DNA of 64,000 bases from Actinomadura luzonensis (GTDB taxonomy: Bacteria > Actinomycetota > Actinomycetes > Streptosporangiales > Streptosporangiaceae). Where the stretch lies: assembly GCF_022664455.2 (NCBI RefSeq), contig NZ_JAKRKC020000002.1:1488001-1552000 (forward strand), given 5' to 3'. Below, piece after piece: positions 33,498 to 41,817 of this stretch. A program made the translations under genes and the position numbers. How positions within the stretch are numbered: position 1 is the first letter of the stretch; each line of letters starts with the position of its first letter. The notes beneath the pieces are model-generated. The model had not been told where the DNA came from and ran no database searches. It saw only the letters and a list, made by a program, of their open reading frames with translations.

Positions 33498-34562
33498 ATG
33501 ACCCCTTGGAACGGACTGATCGAAAGCCCCTACCGCCGCTGGCTGCCGCTCGCCCCCGGCACCCCGGCCGTCTCGCTCAACGAGGGCAACACCCCGCTGC
33601 TCCGCTCCGCCCACCTGTCGGCGCTGACCGGCTGCGAGGTGTGGCTGAAGGTCGAGGGCGCGAACCCGACGGGCTCGTTCAAGGACCGGGGGATGACCGT
33701 CGCCATCAGCGGCGCCGCCGCCCGCGGCGCGCGCACCGTCATCTGCGCCTCCACCGGCAACACCAGCGCCTCGGCCGCCGCCTACGCCGCCCGCGCGGGC
33801 CTGGACGCCGCTGTGCTCGTGCCCCGGGGCCACGTGGTGCCCGGCAAGCTCGGCCAGGCCGTCCGGTACGGCGCCCGCGTCGTCGAGATCGGCGGCACCT
33901 TCGACGACTGCCTGCGCGTCGCCCGCGAGCTGGCCGCCGGCCACCCGGTCGCGCTGGTCAACTCGGTCGGCAACGAGCTGCGCCTGTCGGGGCAGCGCAC
34001 CGTCGCCTACGAGATCGCCGACGCCCTCGGCGACGCGCCCGACGTGCACTGCCTGCCCGTCGGCAACGGCGGCAACATCACCGCCACCTGGGGCGGCTAC
34101 GTCGCCTACCGCGCGGCGGGACGCACCACCCGGCTGCCCCGGATGTGGGGCTTCCAGGCGGCGGGCGCGGCCCCGCTCGTGCGCGGCGCGCCCGTGGCCG
34201 CCCCGCGCACCGACGCGAGCGCCATCCGCATCGGCAACCCCGCCACCTGGGACGGCGCGATCGCCGCCAGGGACGACTCCGGCGGCCTCATCGGCGCCGT
34301 GACCGACGAGCAGATCTTCGCCGCCTACCGGGAGCTGGCCCGCCGCGACGGCGTCTTCGCCGAGCCCGCCTCGGCGGCCGGCGTGGCCGGGCTGCTCGAC
34401 CGGCACGCGCGCGGCCTGCTGGAGCCCGGCCTGCGCGTCGTGATCACGCTCAGCGGCAACGGGCTGAAGGATCCGGAGGCGTCCCTGCGCGGCGGCCACG
34501 CCGCCACCGAGACCTCGGCCTTGACCGCGGACGTGGCCCGCGCCCTGAACCTGGCCGCATGA
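33498..34562 (+). CDS. thrC: Threonine synthase
   Basis: 354 residues from ATG 33498, 7 nt after TACGGT. The PLP-binding lysine is in NPTGSFKDRGM, the phosphate loop is ICASTGNTSASAAAYAARAG, and VGNGGNITATWGGY and IRIGNPATWDGA are typical. It converts O-phosphohomoserine to threonine. The usual hom and thrB partners are not adjacent; instead an RpiR regulator is divergent. This suggests a separately regulated, possibly second thrC copy. Confidence 0.88.
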   Translation: MTPWNGLIESPYRRWLPLAPGTPAVSLNEGNTPLLRSAHLSALTGCEVWLKVEGANPTGSFKDRGMTVAISGAAARGARTVICASTGNTSASAAAYAARAGLDAAVLVPRGHVVPGKLGQAVRYGARVVEIGGTFDDCLRVARELAAGHPVALVNSVGNELRLSGQRTVAYEIADALGDAPDVHCLPVGNGGNITATWGGYVAYRAAGRTTRLPRMWGFQAAGAAPLVRGAPVAAPRTDASAIRIGNPATWDGAIAARDDSGGLIGAVTDEQIFAAYRELARRDGVFAEPASAAGVAGLLDRHARGLLEPGLRVVITLSGNGLKDPEASLRGGHAATETSALTADVARALNLAA

Positions 34563-34660
34563 CCCTACCTGCGAAAACTACGTGAAGTAACTATAGCGAT
34601 ACGTTATGTAGCCTTGACTACGGGCACGAATGTCCCAACAAAGCCGACGAGGCGGCCGAT

Positions 34661-34675
34661 AGGGCGATACGCCCT
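34661..34675 (+). terminator. Hairpin AGGGCG-ATA-CGCCCT
   Basis: A perfect 6-bp GC-rich stem with a 3-nt loop, followed by TTCGC, 100 bp after thrC. It is either a weak terminator or a 5' leader hairpin of the nuclease gene. The rest of 34563-34730 holds AT-richer sequence with possible promoter elements but no gene. Confidence 0.35.
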
Positions 34676-34730
34676 TTCGCTGCGCTGACGCCCGACCGGC
34701 GAACCTCCACCCCCCGGAAGGACATTCACC

Positions 34731-35435
34731 ATGCCCGGAGCCCGATTCTCGCCTGCCCTGAAACGCTCGGCCGCCGCCGGCGCGCTGCTGGCCGCAGCCG
34801 CCGCGTCGGCCGTGCTCACCACCACCACCCACGAGCACCACACCGGCGGCGGCACCGGAAACAGCACCGCCGACAGCACCGCCGACAGCGCGCCCTGCGA
34901 GCGCTACCTCCAGCCCGGCCACACCTACCGCGCCGGGCCGGGCACCTTCACCACCGACGGCCAGGGCCGCCCGCAGGAGGCCGTCGCCAAGACCCTCACC
35001 CAGGCCAAGGGCGAGCGCACCGGATGCGAGTCCACCGTCGGCAACTGGGCCGGCTCCGGCGACTGGAACGGCGGCCACCTCATCGCCGCCTCCTTCGGCG
35101 GGGTCAGCAGGCGGTACAACCTCGTCCCGATGCGCGGCCGGCAGATCAACCAGGGCCTGATGAAACGCGTCGAGGACGGCGCCCGCGCCTGCCTCGACGG
35201 CCGCGGCGCCGTCACCGGCTACCGGGTCCGCCTGCACTACCCCGACGCCAGGAACATCGTCCCCGACGGCATCGCCATGAGCCTGACGCCGTCGGTGTCC
35301 GGCAGGTCGCGGCAGCTCGGCTTCACCCTGCCGAACAAGACGCTGCCCGCGAGCGAGGTCAAGGCCAAGGAGGCGGAGATCGACAAGGAGTTCGAGGCCG
35401 CGGGCTGCCGGAAGGTATCCTCTGCCCGCAGATGA
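34731..35435 (+). CDS. Secreted DNA/RNA non-specific endonuclease
   Basis: 234 residues. An N-terminal basic/hydrophobic segment (LKRSAAAGALLAAAAASAVL) indicates export or a membrane anchor. The catalytic beta-beta-alpha-metal region reads GSGDWNGGHLIAASFGG followed by RRYNLVPMRGRQINQG, with the family His in GGHLIA and the downstream Asn. Four cysteines (CERYL, GCEST, ACLDG, GCRKV) suggest disulfides outside the cell. The ATG has AAGGA upstream. No immunity gene is adjacent, consistent with an exported nutrient-scavenging nuclease. Confidence 0.83.
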   Translation: MPGARFSPALKRSAAAGALLAAAAASAVLTTTTHEHHTGGGTGNSTADSTADSAPCERYLQPGHTYRAGPGTFTTDGQGRPQEAVAKTLTQAKGERTGCESTVGNWAGSGDWNGGHLIAASFGGVSRRYNLVPMRGRQINQGLMKRVEDGARACLDGRGAVTGYRVRLHYPDARNIVPDGIAMSLTPSVSGRSRQLGFTLPNKTLPASEVKAKEAEIDKEFEAAGCRKVSSARR

Positions 35436-35500
35436 TCGCCCGGAAAGTTGTGGGAACCCGCCATGCCTGAAGCACGCCGTTCTGGTGTGAGATCGACCTC

Positions 35501-36109
35501 ATGAAGAATGCAGGCAAGCCGCGCAGGTTCCCCACCGGCGACCTCGCGCGGGTGGCGGTGTTCGCCGCGCTGATCGCGGTGCTCGGGCTGCCGGGCTCGG
35601 TCAACGTCTTCGGCAACCTGGTCCCCATCACGCTCCAGACCCTCGGCGTCATGCTGGCCGGCGTGATCCTCGGCTCGTGGCGGGCCGCGCTGGCGGTCGC
35701 GGTGCTGCTGGTGCTGGTGGCCGCCGGGCTGCCGCTGCTGGCCGGCGGCCGCGGCGGGCTCGGCGTCTTCGCCGGGCCCTCGGCCGGGTTCCTCGTCGGC
35801 TGGCTGCCGGGCGCGGCCGTCACCGGCTGGCTCACCGAGCGGGCCGGCCACCGGCCCGGCCTGACGCAGCTCGCCGGCGCGTGCCTGGTGGGCGGCGTGG
35901 GCGTGATCTACCTGTTCGGCATCCCGGTGCAGGCGCTGGTCACCGGGATGTCGCTGCCGGCCGCGGCGCTGCTCAGCGCGACCTTCCTGCCCGGCGACCT
36001 GATCAAGGCGCTGCTGGCCGCCGCCGTCGCCCGGGGCGCCCAGCGGGCCTACCCGGACGCGGTGCCCGCCGTGCACCGCGACCGGACGCGGTCCGGCGAG
36101 GGGCGCTGA
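35501..36109 (+). CDS. bioY: BioY, substrate-binding (S) component of a biotin ECF transporter
   Basis: 202 residues, about six membrane spans. GNLVPITLQTLGVMLAGVILG and a Gly-rich loop (LLAGGRGGLGVFAGPSAGFL) are diagnostic of BioY. GIPVQALVTGMSLPAAALL and FLPGDLIKALLAAAVA close the protein as usual. It binds biotin in the membrane and works with the EcfA ATPase and EcfT encoded downstream. It begins a tightly packed four-gene operon; the ligase-thiolase fusion starts 7 bp after its stop. Confidence 0.92.
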   Translation: MKNAGKPRRFPTGDLARVAVFAALIAVLGLPGSVNVFGNLVPITLQTLGVMLAGVILGSWRAALAVAVLLVLVAAGLPLLAGGRGGLGVFAGPSAGFLVGWLPGAAVTGWLTERAGHRPGLTQLAGACLVGGVGVIYLFGIPVQALVTGMSLPAAALLSATFLPGDLIKALLAAAVARGAQRAYPDAVPAVHRDRTRSGEGR

Positions 36110-36116
36110 GCCGTCC

Positions 36117-38666
36117 ATGCCGGTAGCCGGACCCGTCCTGCGGCACGCCGCCGCCCGTCCCGGCGCGGTGGCGCTGCGCGGGCCGCGCGGCGCGCTGACC
36201 TACGCCGCGCTCGCCGCCGATGCCGGGGAGGGGGCGCGGCACCTGCTGCGCCGCGGCGTGCGGCGCGGCTCGCTCGTCGCGATCGGGCTCGCCGACCCGG
36301 CCGCGCTGCTCACCGCCGTGCTCGCCGCGGACCTGGCCGGAGCCGTCCCCCTGGTGGGCGACCCGGCGTGGGACCGGGAGAGGTGGGCCCGCATGACCGG
36401 CGCCGCCCGCCCGCGCCTGCTGGTGGACACCCCCCTCCCGGCAGCCGCCGGCCCGTCCGCGGCCGGCCCCGCCCTCCCGTACGTGCCCGCAGGGAGCGAC
36501 CTGGCGTGGGCCTGCTTCAGCTCCGGCAGCACCGGACGCCCGCGCGCCGTCGTCCGCACCCGCGCCTCCTGGACCGGCTCGTTCCCGCACCTGTCGGCCC
36601 TGGCCGGGATGAGCGCCGACGACGTGGTGCTGGTGCCCGGCCCGCTGTGGTCCTCCCTGTACGCCTTCGCCGCCGTGCACGCCCTGGCGATCGGCGCGAC
36701 CGCCGTCGTCCCCGGCCGCATGCCTCCCGGCGGCGGCCCCCAGGGCCTCGCCGCCCTCTGCGCCGGGGCCACGGTCGCGCACCTGGTCCCGCACCTGCTG
36801 CCGGCCGTGCTCGCCGACCCGGGACGGGTGCGCGCCGCCGTGGTCGGCGGGGCCGCGCTCGCCCCTGAGATGCGGGCCGCGGCCGAGCGGGCCGGGGTGC
36901 GGGTCGTGGCCTACTACGGGGCCACCGAGCTGTCGTTCGTCGCCGCCGACGCCGACGGGACGGGGCTGCGCCCGTTCCCCGAGGTCGAGATCGAGGTCCG
37001 GCCGGGCGCGGGCGCGCTGGGCGAGGTGTGGGCCCGCTCCCCGTGGCTGGCCGAGGGCTACCTGGGCGGCGCGGCCGGGCCGCTGCGCCGCGACGGCGCC
37101 GGCTGGATGAGCGTGGGCGACGTCGCCCGCCCGTACCGGGAGGGGGAGCGGCTGCGGCTGCGCGGGCGCGGCGACGGCGCGATCCAGACCGGCGGCGCGA
37201 CCGTCGTGCCCGAGGACGTCGAGGAGGTGCTGCGGAAGGTGCCCGGCGTGGGCGACATCGTGGTGATCGGCTCGCCGCACCCGTCCCTGGGGTCGGTGGT
37301 GACCGCCGTGGTCGAGGGCGACGGGGGAGCGCCGCCGCCGCGGGCGCTGCTGGAGGCCGTCGCGCGCGGCGGCCTGGACGCGGCGCAGCGGCCCCGCCGC
37401 TGGTACGCGGTGCCGAGCCTGCCCCGCACCGGCACCGGCAAGCCCGCCCGAGCCCTGGTCGCGGCCCGGCTCGCCGACGGCGACCCCGGCATCCGGCGCC
37501 TCCGTGACCGGCGCCGACGCCCCGTCGTCGTCGCGGCGCGCCGCACGCCCATCGGCACCGCGGGGCACGCCTTCAAGGACCTCGCCGTGGACGGGCTGGC
37601 CGCGCCCGTCCTCGCCGCCGTGGCCCGCGACCTGGCCGCGCAGGGCGTCGCCGGCCCGCCCGACGACGTCGTGCTCGGCAACTGCATGGGCCCGGGCGGC
37701 AACGTGGCCCGCGTCGCCGCGCTGGCCGCCGGGTTCGGCCACGGCGTGCCCGGCCTCACCGTCGACCGTCAGTGCGGCAGCGGCCTGGCCGCGATCCTGG
37801 TGGCGGCGCAGGCCGTCCGCGCGGGCGAGGCCGGGCTGGTGCTCGCGGGCGGCGCCGAGAGCGCCTCGACCGCCCCGCTCCGCACCCGTCGCGGCGCGAG
37901 CGAGCCCTACGCCCGCGCGCCGTTCGCCCCCGGCGGTTACCCCGACCCCGACATGGGCCCCGCCGCCGAGGCGCTGGCCGCCGCGCGCGGCATCACCCGC
38001 GAGCGCCAGGACGCCTACGCCGCCCGCAGCCACGCCGCCGCCCTGGCCGCCCGCGAGCGGGGCGTCTTCGGTGGGGAGATCGTCCCCGTCGGCGGCCGGC
38101 ACGACGACCAGCGGCCCCGCCCGCTGCGCGCGGCGACGCTGGCCCGGCTGCCGGCCGCGTTCGCGGCGGGCGGTACAGTGACGGCCGGCAACTCCTCCCC
38201 GGTCAGCGACGGCGCGGCGGCCGTGGCCGTGGTGCCCGAGCGGCTGCGCGCGGGCCTGCCGGGGCTGCGGCTGGTGTCCGGGGCCGTGGTCGGCTGCGAT
38301 CCCGCGCTGCCCGGGTGGGGGCCGGTGCCCGCCGTGCGGCGGGTCCTGGCCCGCGCCGGGGCCGACCTGGGGCGGGTGGCCGCGGTGGAGGTCGTGGAGG
38401 CGTTCGCGGCCCAGGTGCTGGCCGTCACCGACGCGCTCGGGCTCGACCCGCTGGGGGCCGACGCGGGCCGCGTCTGCCCCGACGGGGGCGCGCTGGCGCT
38501 GGGGCACCCGTGGGGCGCGACCGGCGCGGTCGTGGTGACCAGGCTGTTCACCCGGCTGGTCCGGGGCGGCGCCCCGGCGGGGACGCTGGGCCTGGCCGCG
38601 GCGGCCGTCGGCGGCGGCCTCGGCGTGGCCGCGCTGTTCGAGGTGGTGCGAGGGGGAGCGACGTGA
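36117..38666 (+). CDS. Acyl-CoA ligase fused to a thiolase-like domain
   Basis: 849 residues in one uninterrupted frame. The adenylating part (1-460) has all core motifs: FSSGSTGRPRAVVRTR, YYGATELSF, SVGDVAR, RGRGDGAIQTGG and the C-terminal Lys in LPRTGTGKPAR. The thiolase part (465-849) keeps the nucleophile in DRQCGSGLAAI (C553) and the His in GHPWGATGA (H797). The usual Asn of NEAFA is Val (V760), and the Cys of the CIGGG motif is Ala (A830). From memory, B. subtilis yhfU-yhfT-yhfS places separate BioY, ligase and thiolase genes together under BirA, so a role in biotin or pimelate-type acyl metabolism is a reasonable inference. Confidence 0.88.
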   Translation: MPVAGPVLRHAAARPGAVALRGPRGALTYAALAADAGEGARHLLRRGVRRGSLVAIGLADPAALLTAVLAADLAGAVPLVGDPAWDRERWARMTGAARPRLLVDTPLPAAAGPSAAGPALPYVPAGSDLAWACFSSGSTGRPRAVVRTRASWTGSFPHLSALAGMSADDVVLVPGPLWSSLYAFAAVHALAIGATAVVPGRMPPGGGPQGLAALCAGATVAHLVPHLLPAVLADPGRVRAAVVGGAALAPEMRAAAERAGVRVVAYYGATELSFVAADADGTGLRPFPEVEIEVRPGAGALGEVWARSPWLAEGYLGGAAGPLRRDGAGWMSVGDVARPYREGERLRLRGRGDGAIQTGGATVVPEDVEEVLRKVPGVGDIVVIGSPHPSLGSVVTAVVEGDGGAPPPRALLEAVARGGLDAAQRPRRWYAVPSLPRTGTGKPARALVAARLADGDPGIRRLRDRRRRPVVVAARRTPIGTAGHAFKDLAVDGLAAPVLAAVARDLAAQGVAGPPDDVVLGNCMGPGGNVARVAALAAGFGHGVPGLTVDRQCGSGLAAILVAAQAVRAGEAGLVLAGGAESASTAPLRTRRGASEPYARAPFAPGGYPDPDMGPAAEALAAARGITRERQDAYAARSHAAALAARERGVFGGEIVPVGGRHDDQRPRPLRAATLARLPAAFAAGGTVTAGNSSPVSDGAAAVAVVPERLRAGLPGLRLVSGAVVGCDPALPGWGPVPAVRRVLARAGADLGRVAAVEVVEAFAAQVLAVTDALGLDPLGADAGRVCPDGGALALGHPWGATGAVVVTRLFTRLVRGGAPAGTLGLAAAAVGGGLGVAALFEVVRGGAT

Positions 38667-39337
38667 TCGAGTTCGCGGACGTGCACGTCCGGCTCGGCGA
38701 GCGGGACGTGCTGCGCGGTGTCACCGCCTCGCTGGCCGAGCGCCGCGTCGGCGTGATCGGCGCCAACGGCTCGGGCAAGAGCACGCTCGCGCGCCTGATC
38801 AACGGCCTGGCGCGGCCGACGTCCGGCGCGGTCACCGTCCTCGGCCTGGACACCCGCCGGCACGCCGCCGAGATCAGGCGCGGCGTCGGCTTCCTGTTCA
38901 CCGACCCGGACGCCCAGATCGTCATGCCCACCGTGGCCGAGGACGTCGCCTTCTCGCTGCGCCGCCACCGCCTGCCCCGCGCCGAGGTGGACCGGCGGGT
39001 GGCCGAGGTCCTCGGCCGCTACGGCCTGGCCGGGCACGCCGACCATCCGGCGCACCACCTGTCCGGCGGGCAGAAGCAGCTCCTCGCGCTGTGCTCGGTG
39101 ATGGTGCTGGAGCCCAAGGTCCTGGTCATGGACGAGCCCACCACGCTGCTCGACCTGCGCCACTCGCGCCAGGTCGGCGAGCTGCTGCGGGAGATGCCGC
39201 AGCAGGTGGTGGTGGTCACCCACGACCTGCCGCTGCTGACCGGCTTCGACCGGGTGCTGGTGCTCGACGAGGGCCGGGTGGTCGCCGACGGCGCGCCGGG
39301 CGAGGCCGTCGCGCACTACAGGAAGCTCATGTCGTGA
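38663..39337 (+). CDS. bioM: ECF transporter ATPase (BioM/EcfA-like)
   Basis: 224 residues. Walker A is GANGSGKST, the Q-loop region reads GFLFTDPDAQIVMPTVAEDV (typical of ECF/CbiO ATPases), the signature is LSGGQKQ, Walker B is VLVMDEPTT, and the H-loop is VTHD. It energises uptake by BioY with the T component. The GTG overlaps the stop of the fusion gene and its own stop overlaps the next GTG, so all three are coupled. Confidence 0.9.
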   Translation: MIEFADVHVRLGERDVLRGVTASLAERRVGVIGANGSGKSTLARLINGLARPTSGAVTVLGLDTRRHAAEIRRGVGFLFTDPDAQIVMPTVAEDVAFSLRRHRLPRAEVDRRVAEVLGRYGLAGHADHPAHHLSGGQKQLLALCSVMVLEPKVLVMDEPTTLLDLRHSRQVGELLREMPQQVVVVTHDLPLLTGFDRVLVLDEGRVVADGAPGEAVAHYRKLMS

Positions 39338-39939
39338 ACGGCCTGACCGGCGCGTACGTCCCGAAGGACTCGCCGATGCACCGGCTGCCCGCCGGGGCGA
39401 AGCTGGCCGGGCTCGCGGTCGCCTGCACGGTGGTGGTGCTGCTGCGCTCGCCGTTCGCGCTGGCCGGGGCGGCGGCGGTGACCGCGGTCCTGTACGCGTT
39501 GTCGCGGGTCGGCCCGGCGGCGGCCTGGGCGCAGGTGCGGCCGGTGCGCTGGTTCGCGGCGGCGCTGCTGGCGGTGCAGTGGGTGGTGGCCGGGCCGGAG
39601 GCGGCGGCCGTCACGACGACGCGCGTGGTGCTGGCGGTGGCGCTGGCCGGGCTGGTCACGCTCACCACGCGCACCTCCGAGCTGATGGCCGCGCTGGAGC
39701 GGCTGCTGGCGCCGGCGCGGCTGGCCGGGCTGGACCCGTTCCGGCTGTCGCTGCTGCTGTCGCTCACGGTCCGTACGGTGCCGGTGCTGGCCGCGCTGGC
39801 CGGCCGCGTCAGGGACGCGCAGCGCGCCCGCGGGGTGGAGCGCAGCCTGCGGGCCTTCGCGGTGCCGCTGGTGGTCAGCGCGCTGCGGCACGCCGACGCG
39901 CTGGGCGAGGCGCTGAGCGCCCGTGGCCTGGACGACTGA
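39334..39939 (+). CDS. bioN: ECF transporter T component (BioN/EcfT-like)
   Basis: 201 residues with four to five membrane spans. The two Ala-Arg-Gly motifs that contact the ATPases are present in QRARGV and SARGLDD. The start GTG overlaps the ATPase stop. It completes a dedicated BioMNY-type biotin uptake system. It ends the operon; the next gene has its own promoter. Confidence 0.88.
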   Translation: MNGLTGAYVPKDSPMHRLPAGAKLAGLAVACTVVVLLRSPFALAGAAAVTAVLYALSRVGPAAAWAQVRPVRWFAAALLAVQWVVAGPEAAAVTTTRVVLAVALAGLVTLTTRTSELMAALERLLAPARLAGLDPFRLSLLLSLTVRTVPVLAALAGRVRDAQRARGVERSLRAFAVPLVVSALRHADALGEALSARGLDD

Positions 39940-39960
39940 CCCGCCCCTCTTACCTCAGGT

Positions 39961-39990
39961 TTGACTTATATAAGTGGTCCTTGAAATACT
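39961..39990 (+). promoter_or_regulatory. Promoter TTGACT-N18-AATACT containing palindrome ACTTATATAAGT
   Basis: The perfect 12-bp palindrome (39964-39975) overlaps the -35 box and spacer. AATACT ends 6 nt before the ArsR GTG. A good autoregulatory operator candidate. Confidence 0.6.
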
Positions 39991-39996
39991 CGGGAC

Positions 39997-40362
39997 GTGC
40001 ACGCATTCGACGTCCTCGGCGATCCGGTCCGGCGCCGGATCCTGGAGCTCCTCGCCGGCGGTGAGCAGAGCTCCGGCGAGGTCACCGCCGTCATCCAGCA
40101 CGAGTTCGGCATCTCGCAGCCGGCCGTCTCGCAGCACCTCCGGGTGCTGCGCGACAACGGGTTCGCCAGCGTGCGGGCCGAGGGCACCCGGCGGCTCTAC
40201 GCCGTCGAGGCCGGCCCGCTGCGGGAGGTCGACGTGTGGCTGGAGCGCTTCCGTGGCTTCTGGGACCAGCGCCTCGACGCGCTGGCCACCGAGCTCGCGC
40301 GCGGCAAGCGCGAACGCCGCCTGACCGCTGAGAGGAAGGACCCCACCGATGGACATGGTTGA
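39997..40362 (+). CDS. ArsR/SmtB family regulator
   Basis: 121 residues. FDVLGDPVRRRILELLAGGEQSS followed by FGISQPAVSQHLRVLRDNGF and GTRRLYAVEAGPL is a winged helix of the ArsR type. No metal-binding Cys motif is visible, which fits the subgroup paired with AHSA1/SRPBCC proteins rather than metal sensors. The GTG appears leaderless. The next gene starts 14 nt before its stop. Confidence 0.88.
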   Translation: MHAFDVLGDPVRRRILELLAGGEQSSGEVTAVIQHEFGISQPAVSQHLRVLRDNGFASVRAEGTRRLYAVEAGPLREVDVWLERFRGFWDQRLDALATELARGKRERRLTAERKDPTDGHG

Positions 40363-40963
40363 CGAGATCGCCCGGGCGCACCGGGAGCTGATCGACGGCG
40401 AGCGCAAGGTCGCCGTCCTGCGCCGGCGCTACGACGCCGAGATCGAGGACGTGTGGGACGCCTGCACCGACGCCGGCCGGCTCAAGCGCTGGTTCCTGCC
40501 CGTCACGGGCGACCTGCGGCTCGGCGGCCGCTACCAGTTCGAGGGCAACGCGGGCGGCGAGATCCTGGAGTGCGAGCCGCCCCGCCGGTTCAAGGTGAGC
40601 TGGGTGATGGGCGACGCCCCCGGCCTGTCGGAGGTCGAGGTCGAGCTGACCCCCGACGGCGACGGCACCCGGTTCGAGCTGCGCCACACCGCCGAGGTGC
40701 CGCCGGAGATGTGGGACGGCTTCGGCCCCGGCGCGGTCGGCGTGGGCTGGGACCTCGCCGTGCTCGGCCTGGGCCTGCACCTGGCGGGCGGCGAGCAGGT
40801 GGACGAGGCGACCTTCCATCTGACCGAGGAGGGGCGGCGGGTCATCACCGCCGCGGCGGCGGCCTGGGGCAGGGCCTCGGAGGCCGCGGGCGTCCCGCCG
40901 GAGCGCGCCGCCGCGCACGTCGCCGCGGTCACCGCCTTCTACGCCCCCGAGCCCGAGGCGTAG
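40349..40963 (+). CDS. SRPBCC (AHSA1-type) protein
   Basis: 204 residues. The START-like fold is shown by YDAEIEDVWDACTDAGRLKRWFLPV, GGRYQFEGNAGGEILECEPPRRF and a long C-terminal helix. These proteins bind hydrophobic ligands. It overlaps the ArsR gene by 14 nt, a common arrangement in which the ArsR protein controls the pair. Ligand unknown. Confidence 0.87.
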   Translation: MDMVDEIARAHRELIDGERKVAVLRRRYDAEIEDVWDACTDAGRLKRWFLPVTGDLRLGGRYQFEGNAGGEILECEPPRRFKVSWVMGDAPGLSEVEVELTPDGDGTRFELRHTAEVPPEMWDGFGPGAVGVGWDLAVLGLGLHLAGGEQVDEATFHLTEEGRRVITAAAAAWGRASEAAGVPPERAAAHVAAVTAFYAPEPEA

Positions 40964-41006
40964 CCCGCCCCTCGCTGGATTGACAGATATCTAATCAGGG
41001 GAGAAG

Positions 41007-41032
41007 CTTGATTCGATAGCCATCGATTCAAG
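41007..41032. promoter_or_regulatory. 26-bp palindromic operator upstream of arsM
   Basis: CTTGA-T-TCGAT, four bases, ATCGA-T-TCAAG: 22 of 26 positions are symmetric. It lies 50 bp before the arsM start. The form resembles ArsR-family arsenic operators. No ArsR gene with a Cys motif is adjacent, so the regulator may be elsewhere. Confidence 0.6.
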
Positions 41033-41082
41033 CGCCGCCCCGCCGCGGATCGCGCGACCCAGGGCGGCGGAAGGAGCGCGTG

Positions 41083-41817
41083 ATGAGCGACCAGCGGTCC
41101 GCGCGGCTGCGCGAAGAGGTCAGGCAGCACTACGCCGCCGCCGCCCGGGCGGTGCACGACGGCGGCGGCGGCTGCGGCGCCTCGCTCTACGACCCGGACG
41201 AGCGCCGCGCCCTGCCCGCCGAGGCGATCGCCGCCTCCCTGGGCTGCGGCAACCCCACCGCCGTGGCCGGGCTGCGCGCCGGCGAGCGCGTGCTCGACCT
41301 CGGCTCCGGCGGCGGCATCGACGTCCTGCTGTCGGCCGGCCGGGTCGGGCCGGAGGGGAAGGCGTACGGGCTGGACATGACCGACGAGATGCTCGACCTG
41401 GCCCGCGCCAACGCGGCCAGGGCGGGCGCGGCCAACGTCGAGTTCCTGAAGGGCACGATCGAGGCGATCCCGCTGCCGGACGCCGCCGTGGACGTGATCG
41501 TCTCCAACTGCGTCGTCAACCTGTCGGTGGACAAGGACGCCGTCTTCGCCGAGGCCTTCCGCGTCCTGGCCCCCGGCGGCCGGCTGGCCGTGGCCGACAT
41601 CGTCGCCGACGACTCCCTCACCCCCGCCGACCGGGCCGCCCGCGGCGACTACAGCGCCTGCGTCGCCGGCGCCCTGTCCTTCACCGAGTACCGCGAGGGG
41701 CTGGCCGCGGCCGGGTTCACCGGCATCACGATCACGCCGACGGGCGGAGTGGCCGACCGCCTCCACTCCGCCCTCGTCCGGGCGGTCAAGCCCCCTGCGG
41801 CCCCGGCAGCCGGCTGA
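41083..41817 (+). CDS. arsM: Arsenite S-adenosylmethionine methyltransferase
   Basis: 244 residues. Motif I is VLDLGSGGGIDVLLSAGRVG; the ArsM-specific region includes GLDMTDEMLDLARANA, ISNCVVNLS-like SNCVVNLSVDKD, and RGDYSACVAGALSFTEYR. Cysteines in GCGASLY, SNCVVN and SACVAG are the expected As(III) ligands. It methylates arsenite to volatile or less retained forms. A GTG lies one codon upstream of the ATG. An operator-like palindrome precedes it. Its 3' end overlaps the opposing ferritin-like gene by 32 bp. Confidence 0.92.
   Translation: MSDQRSARLREEVRQHYAAAARAVHDGGGGCGASLYDPDERRALPAEAIAASLGCGNPTAVAGLRAGERVLDLGSGGGIDVLLSAGRVGPEGKAYGLDMTDEMLDLARANAARAGAANVEFLKGTIEAIPLPDAAVDVIVSNCVVNLSVDKDAVFAEAFRVLAPGGRLAVADIVADDSLTPADRAARGDYSACVAGALSFTEYREGLAAAGFTGITITPTGGVADRLHSALVRAVKPPAAPAAG

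Noticed and set aside
34731..35435. Toxin of a toxin-immunity pair
   Set aside because: The nuclease has an N-terminal export signal, and no immunity-like gene or secretion-system domain is adjacent.
38663..39939. Cobalt (CbiO/CbiQ) transporter
   Set aside because: The ATPase and T component alone would allow it, but BioY in the same operon and the absence of CbiM/CbiN favour biotin.
39997..41817. ArsR gene at 39997 as the arsenic sensor for arsM
   Set aside because: It lacks a metal-binding Cys motif and is coupled to an AHSA1-type gene; the arsM operator differs from the palindrome at its own promoter.
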